Source: Phragmites australis
Taxonomy: Eukaryota > Streptophyta > Magnoliopsida > Poales > Poaceae
Direction of reading: 5' to 3'
Assembly: GCF_958298935.1 (NCBI RefSeq)
Contig: NC_084940.1
Coordinates: 4,122,001 to 4,186,000 of the forward strand
Length of the DNA stretch: 64,000 nt
The translations under genes and the position numbers were made by a program. The notes below the pieces were generated by a model that was given only the letters and a program-made list of their open reading frames with translations, did no database searches and was not told the DNA's origin. The first letter of the stretch is position 1; each line of letters opens with the position of its first letter. Positions 31,115 to 41,177 of the stretch are shown here, piece by piece.

Positions 31115-33430
31115 ATGGGTCTCGGAACTGGAATGGGAAAGCGGATTCTCTCTGCTTTGCTTCTCGCAGCTCTATTGTGCAACGGCGCTCACGCATCGTT
31201 CAGCAGGCACAGCTTCCCCAAGGACTTCGTCTTCGGCACCGGCTCCGCGTCGTACCAGGTGACTCTGCACGTTTTGATCCTATCTCCTATCTGTCTATGC
31301 ACAAGTATCTGTATGCTGTCACTGTTGATTCTTGGGGAGGCCTGTAACTGAGCAAGTTCGTGGCTTGCATTTTGATCACTTGCAGTACGAGGGCGCCTAC
31401 AAGGAAGGAGGCAAAGGCCCTAGCGTATGGGACACCTTCAGCCACATTCCAGGTCTGGATGAACTCGACACGCATATGTCTCCCTGTCCCTGTATCTGCA
31501 AGATGAACTGCAGTGACCGACCGGCGACCGGGATCTGACAGGTAGAAAAACTGTGTATGATTGCAGGTAAAATTTTGAACAACGATACTGGCGATGTAGC
31601 AGATGACTTTTATCATCGGTACAAGGTGACTGGATTACTACCAGCTCCGCTCGAGCATTTTGAAGTTGTGCTGATCGAGTCGAGGAGCTATGTACTAACT
31701 GATGAAACCTGGCCGAATTGCAGGAGGATGTGAAGCTCTTGAAGGACATGAACCTGGATGCCTTCCGGTTCTCCATTGCCTGGACCAGGATCCTGCCAAG
31801 TTAGTGTTGCTGAAGTTTTTTTTCACAGGCTCACGACTGAAGTTTGATCCAGCACTAACTTATCTTCGTGCTGTGTGTCACCACGTGATTTCTGTAGCTG
31901 GGTCCCTGAGCGGAGGAATCAACAAGGAAGGGGTCGCTTTTTACAACAACTTGATCAATGAGGTCATAGCAAATGGTACTTGAATAATATAATCAATTGT
32001 CCTTTGCATTCATGCAGCAGATATATAAATTCATCGTCAATGATAACATATATACTCCTTAAAAAAAAACTCATGGTAGGGCTGAAACCATTCGTCACAA
32101 TATTCCACTGGGACACGCCCCAGGCCCTGGAGAGCAAGTATGGAGGCTTCCTCAGTGAAAACATCATGTATGTCATCAGTTGCTTAATCACTAGCCTGAT
32201 TACACGAGAGACTCTAGTTGATTAACCGTTTGCATGGGCACGTTTACGTGCAAGCGCAGTAAGGACTACGCGGACTTCGCCGAGGTGTGCTTCCGGGAGT
32301 TCGGCGACCGTGTCAAGTTCTGGACCACGTTCAACGAGCCATGGACGTACGCGTCGCTGGGGTACGGCACGGGCGCCCACGCCCCGGGTCGGTGCTCGCC
32401 GCACGTCTCCAAGTCCTGCACCCCCGGCGACTCCGGCCGCGAGCCTTACATCGTCACGCACCACATCCTCCTCGCCCACGCCGAGGCCGTGCGGCTGTAC
32501 CGCGCCAAGTACCAGCATGCGCAGCGGGGGCAGATCGGCATCACGGCGGTGTCGCACTGGTTCGTGCCCAACAGCGACACGCTCGCCGACAGGCGCGCCG
32601 TGCAGCGCAGCCTGGACTTCATGTTCGGCTGGTTCCTAGACCCCATCGTGCACGGCGACTACCCGGGCACCATGAGGGCGTGGCTCGGCGCGCGGCTGCC
32701 GAGGTTCACGCCCGAGCAGGTGAAGATGTTGAAGGGCTCCTACGACTTCATCGGCGTCAACTACTACACCTCCTATTTCACCACCGACATCCCGCCGCCG
32801 AACGCGCTCGAGCAGTCCTACAACGGCGACATCCGCGCCAACACGTCCGGGTTCCGCAACGGCGTGCCCATCGGCCCGACGGAGTTCGTGCCCATCTTCT
32901 TCAACACTCCGGCGGGGCTCCGCGAGCTCCTGCTCTACACCAACCGGCGGTACAACAACCCGGTCATCTACGTCACAGAGAACGGTAAAACTGCCTCGCT
33001 CGACACTGCATGCAGCGGCTACTAGCTAACTACGACGACTTCAATGTTGGATGATCCATCATTTGGAAGCATGATATATATACAATTAACCTGCAGCTGC
33101 CGCATGCTTGAATTAAATTGAAACGACCCTGTGGTGTGCTGTGGCTGTGCAGGCATCGCCGAGGCGAACAACAAGAGCATCCCGATCAAGGAGGCGCTCA
33201 AGGACGGGCACAGGATCGAGTTCCACTCCAAGCACCTGCAGTTCGTGAAGCACGCCATCAGGAACGGCGTGAACGTGAAGGGCTACTTCACGTGGACGTT
33301 CATGGACTGCTTCGAGTGGGGGGACGGCTACCTGGACCGCTTCGGCCTCATCTACATCGACCGCCTCAACGGCCTCAAGCGCTACCGCAAGCAGTCCACC
33401 TACTGGATCGAGAGCTTCCTCAAGCGATAG
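31115..33430 (+). CDS. GH1 beta-glucosidase, secreted, Os4BGlu-like
   Basis: A retaining glycoside hydrolase of family 1 that removes beta-linked glucose from oligosaccharides or phytohormone/defence glucosides. Exons: 31115-31258, 31386-31452, 31567-31625, 31724-31799, 31898-31975, 32080-32167, 32260-32984, 33153-33430. All have GT/AG borders and sum to 1515 nt, 504 aa. A signal peptide ([17 protein letters not shown]) implies secretion or vacuolar entry. GH1 signatures: [40 protein letters not shown], acid/base E197 in TFNEPW, NYYTS, nucleophile E411 in YVTENG, and [13 protein letters not shown]. The E197-E411 spacing of 214 is normal. The C-terminal block ([18 protein letters not shown]) resembles the rice Os4BGlu9-13 group; the substrate cannot be deduced. 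Length is normal and no defect is seen. Confidence 0.95.
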
Positions 33431-34853
33431 ATGCATCGTCGACCCATCGCGCGCTCGATTATATCGCCGGTTTTAATTAGCTGGTGCTACGTCGTTGCCA
33501 CGAGATGGGCGCGCGCACATAAAGATATATCTATCTTCTGCGTGTGTTTGATCGATCTGCCGAGGGAGCGGACGATATTTGTTTCCAGAGTGATCGGTGT
33601 ATGCCAAGTATAATTTGCTCGTCATTGCATTGCTGTGGTTGTGTGGTTAGCGGAAGGGAAATAAAGCTCACAGCCGAGCTGTTTCCCGGTTCAAAATGTA
33701 ATTCGGTTGAATTTATCTTAATAAGCAAAATAAAGCTACTTGTTTGTGATCAGGCATCTTAACCGATTGATTTCGAATTGAAAAATCCGGGAGAAAGAGC
33801 GAAGAAAGGGACAAACAATACATGTGCTGTATTTTTTGTCTTTTCTTCTGTGATTTGTCAATTTCATAACTCACAAACGAAGCTAAGTGTGGTCTTGAAA
33901 TTTTATATACTTGTATGTCAGCACCTCCTGTTTTCTTGCGGTTTTTTTTTTCACGATTTGACTTGTGTTAGTCCTTGCATAGGGTACATTTATAGTTGAT
34001 GGTTACCGAAAAACCGCTGCGCTGCACCGCACGGCACCACTGTTACGATCCTTGACCACCAAATCATACCAACAAGAGTACTTATAGTTTGGGATACAAT
34101 CAAGGTTTATAAATTCATTTAGCGGACGAAAACCGAGACCTGACGGTTACCGAAAAACCGCAGTTATCGTGATAATCTCTCGAAATTTGATAAAAATTTG
34201 TACAAATTTAATGGGCAAATTTGCAAATTGGTACCAAAATCCGGTCGAATTGGACCGTCGGTTACCGAGCGAATTGGACCGGTAACCGAGCGGTTTCTAC
34301 GATTTATCGACCGATTTTGATGATAACCGAACTAGTCAAAATTCGAGTATTTTTTGACGATAACTGATCTAATTTTGGCGGTTACGAACACATTATTTGA
34401 ATTTTCATGAAGTTCAAGGAAAATCACAAAAAAATCATTAAAAATATCAAAAAAGTTAGAAAAAATAGAAACAAATATAACATGAGATTTGCTGTGTTTT
34501 GTTTAATCATACTATCTACTCCTTACACATATCATACATAAGGGGAAATATTTGTAAAAATGAGGAAAAATTTTGGCATGACCTTTGCTATATTTTAGAC
34601 ATTTTCAAGGAAACAAATAGATACTAAATGAGAGTTTTGTTTGGCTATTTAGAACGTTTCTACATGTAATGTCCGGAAAGGAACCACAAACAATTTTGAC
34701 AGATGTGTTTTTGTTTGCTAGATTGACAGGACGGGGTATACAAATATTGAGCTACACAGGCAAAAATCTATTGGTAGCCATACACTTGATTGAGCTTGGG
34801 CTAAAATTAACTAACTTTGGCTTTACTCAGTATTTAGTCACGCTCTTTGTTGG
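33431..34853. other. 3' flank of the beta-glucosidase and repeat-like DNA
   Basis: 33431 to about 33960 is the 3' UTR and flank, with AATAAA-like signals near 33660 and 33720. From about 34000 to 34340 the motif GGTTACCGAAAAACCGC and variants (GGTTACCGAGCGAATTGGACC) recur in both orientations, suggesting an old small transposon. The remainder is AT-rich with no gene. Confidence 0.4.
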
Positions 34854-35091
34854 GCAAAACAGATCCCTTATTGTGCTCCCAGTTTATCAGGTTCGACTAG
34901 TTTGACACCATTAATTTTTTGACACAAATTTGCCAACGATAACAAGTTAGATTGTGATCCCTTATGGATGCCTGGCCTGCTGCGTCCGGATCCCGATCCA
35001 GATCCCGGCAGAGCTGTCCTGCATGCGTGCCCTTGTCGATCGGCAGCAGCATAGTCACACTCACAGCAACAGAATAAGGGATCTGTTTGGC
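34854..35091. repeat. 19-bp inverted repeat enclosing 200 bp
   Basis: GCAAAACAGATCCCTTATT at 34854-34872 is matched by AATAAGGGATCTGTTTGGC at 35073-35091, its inverse complement with one mismatch. The size would suit a MITE. No target duplication was found in the flanks, so the class is open. It directly precedes the truncated beta-glucosidase copy. Confidence 0.45.
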
Positions 35092-35103
35092 AGGACACAG
35101 CCA

Positions 35104-35679
35104 AGTTCCACTCCAAGCACCTGCAGTTCGTGAAGCACGCCATCAGGAACGGCGTGAACGTGAAGGGCTACTTCACGTGGACGTTTGATCGCTCAAGGAC
35201 GGCTGCCTGCAGTGTGTTTGATCGATCTGCCGAGGGACCGGACGATATTTGTTTCCAGAGTGATCGGTGTATGCCAAGTATAATTTGCTCGTCGTTGCAT
35301 TGCTGTAGTTGTGTGGTTAGCGGAAGGAAAATAAAGCTCACAGCCGATCTGTAGTTGTGTGGTTAGCGGAAGGAAAATAAAGCTCACAGCCGAGCTGTTT
35401 CCCGGTTCAAAATGTAATTCGGTTGAATTTGTCTTAAGCAAAATAAAGCTACTTGTTATGTGATCAGGCATCTTAACCGATTGATTTCGAATTGAAAAAT
35501 CCGGGAGAAAGAGCGAAGAAAAAGACAAACAATACATGTGCTGTAATTTTTGTCTTTTCTTCTGTGATTTGTTAATTTCATAACTCACAAACGAAGCTAA
35601 GTATGGTCTTGAAATTTTATATACTTGTATGTCAGCACCTCTTGTTTTCGTGGGGTTTTTTTTTCACGATTTCACCGAG
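35104..35679 (+). pseudogene. Truncated, internally deleted duplicate of the beta-glucosidase 3' end
   Basis: 35104-35184 repeats the last-exon segment of the intact gene at 33219-33300 ([20 protein letters not shown], then GYFTWTF) without visible change. Then about 240 bp are missing (33302-33541: FMDCFEW to the stop and early 3' UTR) and replaced by about 24 bp of filler. From 35209 it again follows the parent 3' flank (33542 to about 33957) at very high identity. A 43-bp piece (GTTGTGTGGTTAGCGGAAGG and on, to the CAGCCGA) is tandemly doubled at 35309-35395. No upstream exons are present, so it cannot encode an enzyme. Confidence 0.85.
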
Positions 35680-37261
35680 AAGAGGTTTCCACCGAATAAT
35701 TTCCCGTTAACAGTGCATTTTTGGAGCTTATGAATTCACCTAGAATTTATTAAGTGCTTCTCCTTAACTATTAGATTTTACAGAGCAAGGGAACACAACA
35801 CGAAAACTACAAACTTTCTGCTGCAGCTTAATTTATTTAATTACATGTTGAAAATCGCATGGATATTTTAAGGGAAAAATTATTTAGCTAGATTCGGTGC
35901 AAATCGACTGGTAAAATGCCTTAAAAAAAACCAGCAAACAGAATAGAAAATATAGACAATATCAACTTGATCAGCCAGCTCGATAGAAACGATCCGGGCC
36001 ACCTTCGAATCAGCCTCAACAACGGGTCCAATCCGCGCGTTCTCCGAATTGGGAGCTGATCCTCGCCCCGTTTAGGTCAGATCTTGGCTAGCCCCGTAGG
36101 ATTTCTACAACATAATCGCTTCTCGGCCCAGCCGAGCAACGCATTAGTTGGTGATCTGTACCGTGAACTGGACGGCTTTCTTGGCGTTGACGGCGAGGTC
36201 CACGTTCAATGAACCTGCTCGTTCAGGGAACCTGGCCGGCCACCACTACCATACATGCACGCATGAATGGACAAACAAGCAGCAACTGTATCATCCATAG
36301 CCTCTTACGCCTCTTCGCTGCAGTCTTGGGTTACTCAATTGGGTCTTGGATTAACATCTTAATTATTCCATAAACTTCTTCGCCAAAAGAAACTCTCATA
36401 AACTAAGGATATTATTGGCTGTCGGTACGAGAGCAATCTGATCTGACGGATACATATAATCTCAGAGAAGTACGTTTGGTTATCCATATGTATTGATTCA
36501 GTTTGAACCGATGGATGCAAATGTACGCCTATAGCCTGTTACGACGAATGCATGCTCCTATATCTACTCTTGCAAGCGGGTTCACTTATTAATATGACAA
36601 AAACATCTTCATACGAGTAACCAATCATAGTCTCAACTCTTACATCTACTCATAAAATCTCATATTTGATTAACTAAAAAACTCAGCTCGGACTATCTAG
36701 TCAGATCTAACCAATTAAATATTTTTCTTTTCAATAAATATAATTCTATTTAGTCTTCTTCACCGTAACATGTATATACGGTTTATACTTATAAAACTCA
36801 TATAGATAAACAATTACACCTCAATATTCTAGTAGTACTAGTTTTTTAGCTCTGTTGAGCTTACTGCAGAAGACGGAAAATTTAGCCGAAGAGGGAAAAG
36901 AACCAGCCGGACTGTACTGTCCGGACACAACACAAGTACGTGTTGTGACCAGTACGGAAGTGCCCGTCACTTGCACTGTCGTGTCGCTGCGTGCCAAGGA
37001 AATCATAATAGAGAACGGCTGCGCTGAGTGCTCGGTGACTTGGTTGCGCACGCACGGGGCACGGACTTGAAAGGCTCGGAGCACGATGGGTGAGTAGAAT
37101 CGGCACGACACAGCAGGGTGCGCCTCCCCGGTCGTGTTCAGTGAGCACGGTACGGATGCATCATCGCTGACCGCAGGACAGGATCCTTCTGCGGAGAGAT
37201 GCGAGGGTGCAGTTCTTGTGGCCCTGCGGTGAGATGCTATGTTTTCTTCCTTTGAATTAGC
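35680..37261. other. Intergenic DNA, no gene
   Basis: Mostly AT-rich. 36850-37250 is GC-richer, with overlapping frames on both strands that show no protein-like continuity. Nothing further is recognised. Confidence 0.4.
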
Positions 37262-37635
37262 TTGCGTCACAGATGAGTTATACTCTTTCGGAAAAAGAGT
37301 CTCCTTTGGGGTCTAGATCTCCGCTTTATATAAGGGGTCCGGTAACATCTCTTATCTAGTCATAGTCGATAAGAAATTCTTCATCTTGTACGCTAAGAAA
37401 GATTAGATAAATCCGGTTAGGATACTAGTTGTTCTCAAGTTGAGTAATCAATCGAGATCTTCCTAGTATATGCCTACTAGATTTCTGAAAGTATCAAGTA
37501 CAGCAGATTCAGATTTGGTTCCATAATATTTGGAGTTATTAAACATGTACACGGCATATCTTATTCATATATAGTATACTCTTTATGTGTATATACCATA
37601 TAGTTAGATATTCGACAGTAGCCTACTAACTCTGC
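37262..37635 (+). repeat. Left LTR of the Gypsy-type element (5' truncated)
   Basis: Matches 44340-44718 in direct orientation over about 370 bp with perhaps 15-20% visible differences, including small indels. The preceding sequence (37000-37261) does not match the right LTR. Confidence 0.65.
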
Positions 37636-37909
37636 TCGAGAGGAAGGGTTTCTACAATTTTTCACTCGAGTACCGTCAAGTCTAAGCCTGGTCGAGTAAG
37701 GTGGTTCAGATTTGCAGTCGAAAGAATCAAGTAATAATGGATTCTATTCCGAGTATTAAGTGGAAACACAATTGAGTCGAGCGCCCTGTTGTTGATCGCA
37801 CTCGAAGCTCAAGAAAGAACTAAAAGCTCAATTAGTTGACACATGATTCTGAGTAGAGTTAAAAAAATCTTTTGAAATTTGAATCAATGGGTATAGGCGC
37901 ATTCAATAT

Positions 37910-38890
37910 GTGTATAGATTCGCACGATATCATCACTTCGCCTTTCATGCCGATCGAGGACGTGTTCCAAAGCGGAATTGTTTCAGTTTGCCACTTCTAG
38001 AGAAGTCAAAGGAGCAAATCGCAAGTGACCCAGTCATCGACTCGGCTTCGGCCTCAACAATTATTCTGCCATTGTCTCCTCAAGCAAAGAAATCCTCAAT
38101 GGATGTTTCTGGGTCAAGCCTACAAACCGACAAGACTAAAGTACTGGCATCAACCTCAATGGAAGATCCTTTTGCGGCTTTAGAGTACCTCATTAAGGCT
38201 GCAAGCGCTCAGGTAGTTGCTGCCAAGGCCCGATATTTAGAAGTTGACCACAACAACTGCTAAATGGAAAAGGGTGTGGAGCTCGCCTCTCACTTGGCAA
38301 GAATCGAACGATAGTGCTCCCCTTGATCACCAGTAAGTGATTTGTTCATTGAGTAGCTACTAATCGATCCATGTCTATTCTTTCCAGTTCTCGAATCCGT
38401 AATTAGGGACAAAAATGCCCTCGTTAATGAGCAATCAAAAACCATCGAGAACAAAGACAAATATCTAGGAAAATTCCAAGGCGACCTGAAGCAGGCCAGA
38501 ACTGACCGAAAAGCCATGGCTAATGCTTTGAAGAAGGCGAAAGCGGATCAGGACGCAATGGTCAAAATTTCAAAAAAAAAAAATCAGAGGTTGAACAAGA
38601 CACTACGATTGCCAGTCGGGGAGCTACAGTTATAGTGTTTCAAGAGCTAGAGGAGCAGACCCTCGATCGCATGATCCAATCGGCCTCCCTCAATGCCAAA
38701 ACAATGCTTGGTCTCCTCAAGATCTATGATCCCAATCTCGACCCTCGATGGTGACGACAGGTTTCGGATGCCTTGTAGAGGAGGCAGCAAAAATTATGGA
38801 AAGCGTCAAACCTCTGATCCCTGCTTTCGTCAAGTCTTTGAGGCTTAACCTCTCCAACAGCGAAAGCGAAGGTAGTCCTTCTAGTTGATG
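37910..38890 (+). pseudogene. Coiled-coil ORF remnant of the Gypsy-type element
   Basis: A frame through 38263 (SKEQIASDP, MEDPFAALEYLIKAASAQVV) is followed after a gap by a lysine/glutamate-rich coiled-coil segment (NEQSKTIENKDKYLGKFQGD, KKAKADQDAMVKI), and by EEAAKIMESVKPLIPAFVKS ending near 38887. The frame shifts at an A run (38571-38581) and by stops. Long coiled-coil proteins of this kind are encoded by non-autonomous grass retroelements. I assign no specific role. Confidence 0.5.
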
Positions 38891-39216
38891 GTCTGTAGTG
38901 CGAGACTCGAAACATTTAGATTTGATCTGTACTCTACATATGTCTATAAATACTGCTATTATTTTGCTTATCTAATATGATACTGCCGACTATTTCCTTA
39001 TCAATGAATTACGTAATAGGTTAGTTAATATGATCGAATGTAATTGACTTACATGTAACTTACCTTATCTATGAATGAAACTGTCAGAGTTGATCGATAT
39101 TCCACGAGTTCTCGAGTATCTCACTGTTTGGAGTAGATAATCGTACTGATCCAGGTCGAGTAACTTCAATTGCTATATAGGTTCCTTCTTACTTAGGTGA
39201 TAACTTATGAAACCGT

Positions 39217-39262
39217 CTGTGGGATTTGAACCCATGACCACACGGTTAAAAGCCTTTGAAGG
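39217..39262 (-). other. tRNA-like fragment (T-arm and anticodon-loop-like sequence)
   Basis: On the minus strand, CTTTTAACCGTGTGGTCATG followed by GGTTCAAATCCCACAG contains a perfect T-arm (TGGG TTCAAAT CCCA) and a lysine-type CTTTTAA anticodon loop. The anticodon stem does not pair, and no acceptor stem or D-arm is seen. It is a fragment or a chance likeness, not a functional tRNA. Confidence 0.3.
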
Positions 39263-39404
39263 AATATAGCGTATTAGACAAGAAAAATACTTACAAAAGA
39301 ATATGGTATTATTATGTAGTCCTCGATTATCTGGTCGAGGAGAAAAATTCTCGAGTAGATAGTAAGAAAATAACATACATGTAACATTGAAGGAATATAC
39401 CGTA

Positions 39405-39812
39405 GCCCTCGACTTTCTACTCGATGATTGAACATAATGAAGAGTAAAGTCTTATCATCGAAAGTATGCGATGTAGCCCCGACCCTCTGTTTGATGTGAT
39501 AATCAAAACAGAGAGTAGAGCATATGCGTCATACTTGACTTGTCTCATGTCTCTTACTTAATGACTGGATTTGATTAGATAGTGGAGCATAAGCGCTAAT
39601 ATTATACGATGTAACTCCTAGCCTTTTCAATGGTGTGATAACCATAGACAAAAAGTGAAGCAAAAGCATCAAAAATGTATAGCCCCCCACTCTGCACTCG
39701 ATGCGATAATCGAGTGGAGAGTAGAGCATAAGCATAAAAAGTATGTGATGTAGCCTCTGACTCTCTGCTCAATGTGGAAATCGAGTGGAGAGTAGAGTGT
39801 AAGCATCAACAC
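39405..39812. repeat. Degenerate tandem repeats with GATGTAGCCC ... ATCGAGTGGAGAGTAGAGCA units
   Basis: Five or so units of about 60-90 bp, each reading roughly GATGTAGCCCCCGACTCT, CTGCTCGATGTGATAATCGA, GTGGAGAGTAGAGCATAAGC, ATCAAAA. The best-preserved pair is at about 39679-39812. Each unit holds a short hairpin (CTCGATGNGATAATCGAG). These arrays are a feature of the internal region of large grass retroelements. Confidence 0.65.
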
Positions 39813-40225
39813 ACTGTTCTCAACCGTAAACTCGATGGCCTTAGCCCCTGAGTTTTGGGTTACAAGTATGATGTGGTCACTGAGTAAACTCGAGCGGACG
39901 GGTAAGCGAGCAATAAAAACCCACTCCCATTCGTGCTCGTTTTCACTGCAACCTTTGATTTGACGCGTCATAATGACCATCCATCCCTCTTTGCAGATAT
40001 TAGACGGGTCATAACACTCCCACGATGCCTCAACTTCTGTCGGGCGTGCATCGCGACCGAGGCATTCTTGAACACACCATCATTTCAAATCTTGACAGCT
40101 CCATTTACATAGTATGATCCGTTTCCACATCTATAAATAGAGGGAACCTGAGGCCGTTTATCTTCACTCTGTCTCCTCCCTTTCTTCCTTTGCCTTACCT
40201 AGTAGAACTTGTAGAGCTTGAAGCC

Positions 40226-40614
40226 ATGGCCTCCACTTCATCGCCGTCTCCCAAGTCGAGCTCAGAAACTAGAGGAGAGGGAATTCTCTCCCCAAAGCCT
40301 CTCCCCATGGTTCCACCTAACGTCATCATCATTTCTTCCTAGGGATGGCCAACCCCTCTCCTGACGGATGCATCGCTTCATTTCCGCTTATGCCACGCGA
40401 CAAGCAATGTGAATGACACAAGAGAGGGATGAAGTCGGTGGTGATCCTGACGAGATCATCGACCAAGCTGTTGATGAAGTTTCAGCGATGAAGCGCCTAA
40501 GCCCCCAGCGGTGGAGAAAGTGTGGTCATCTCTTCCATCGATAACCGCCAGATTGCCTCCGCGGCCCGCAGAGGGTCTATCAGGCTTACCAGCGTTGGTC
40601 AACAGCTCTAGCAG
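40226..40614 (+). pseudogene. Serine/proline-rich ORF remnant of the Gypsy-type element, interrupted by the nested LTR
   Basis: Starts ATGGCCTCCACTTCATCGCC (MASTSSPSPKSSSETRGEGI), hits a stop at about 40338, and continues in shifted frames (LPPRPAEGLSGLPALVNSSS) up to the nested LTR at 40615. A 5'-leader-like sequence with a TATA-type motif (CTATAAATAG at 40131) precedes it. I read it as the start of the element's structural ORF; the family is not certain. Confidence 0.4.
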
Positions 40615-40756
40615 TGTAGGACCCCAATCATCGGGATCTCTTGTGCCCTCTGTATCAGTCCCTGGATTAAGTAGCTGGAAAGTAACTCATAGGAGTGTGT
40701 GCCACCTCTCTGACACGCCTCCCACACAAGTGCTGAAGTGCCTCGTAGGCCACCAA

Positions 40757-40999
40757 CTAGTATGTGTTAGGGTACCGCACTCCAGTGGTGCTGACGTGCC
40801 ACGGTCGCCAACTGGGGTGCCTTGGACAATCGAAAACCTGCAGATAAACTTGGCACTTCTGGGATCCATTGTCGTTGTACTCGCGCCCGGTATACTCTGG
40901 GCGTCGGGTGTACCCCAGGCGGCAACAAGCTTCCCACAACAGCTTGGGAAAGCCCTTCACTTGTAGACATCGTACTGTGTTCCAATTCTCATCTTCCAT
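40757..40999 (-). pseudogene. Internal ORF fragment of the nested retroelement
   Basis: The minus-strand frame MEDENWNTVRCLQVKGFPKL, then CCRLGYTRRPEYTGREYNDN and GSQKCQVYLQV. It belongs to a type of protein often found near the 5' LTR of non-autonomous grass Gypsy elements (GYT.TP.Y.GREY..NG.Q.CEV pattern). The continuation AYEALQHLCGRR and HTPMSYFP follows in the same region after a stop, and the frame is then cut off by the LTR piece at 40679. Function unknown. Confidence 0.5.
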
Positions 41000-41160
41000 C
41001 TGCCAGAAAAAGGGGAATAGCTTAGTACCCAGTACCCAGCTTTCAAGGGCAACAAGACGGGAGGTAAGTATAGAATTATTATTTTATTTTGCTTAATATA
41101 TATATTGAACAATTAGACAGACACGTGTTAGTCTATTCTAAGGTCACGCCCTACAGCCAA

Positions 41161-41177
41161 GCATGGCTCTGATACCA
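41161..41177 (-). other. tRNA-iMet-type primer-binding site of the nested element
   Basis: Read on the minus strand, TGGTATCAGAGCCATGC lies 4 bp inside the LTR end at 41182. TGGTATCAGAGC is the standard initiator-methionine tRNA primer-binding site of plant LTR retrotransposons. It fixes the element's orientation as minus and 41182-42605 as its 5' LTR. Confidence 0.85.

Noticed and set aside
32222..32988. Long alternative frames over beta-glucosidase exon 7
   Set aside because: Shadow frames of a GC3-rich exon; the GH1 frame is unambiguous.
40511..40966. A 151-codon plus-strand frame across the nested LTR border
   Set aside because: It runs from one transposon remnant into another and overlaps the better supported minus-strand retroelement ORF.
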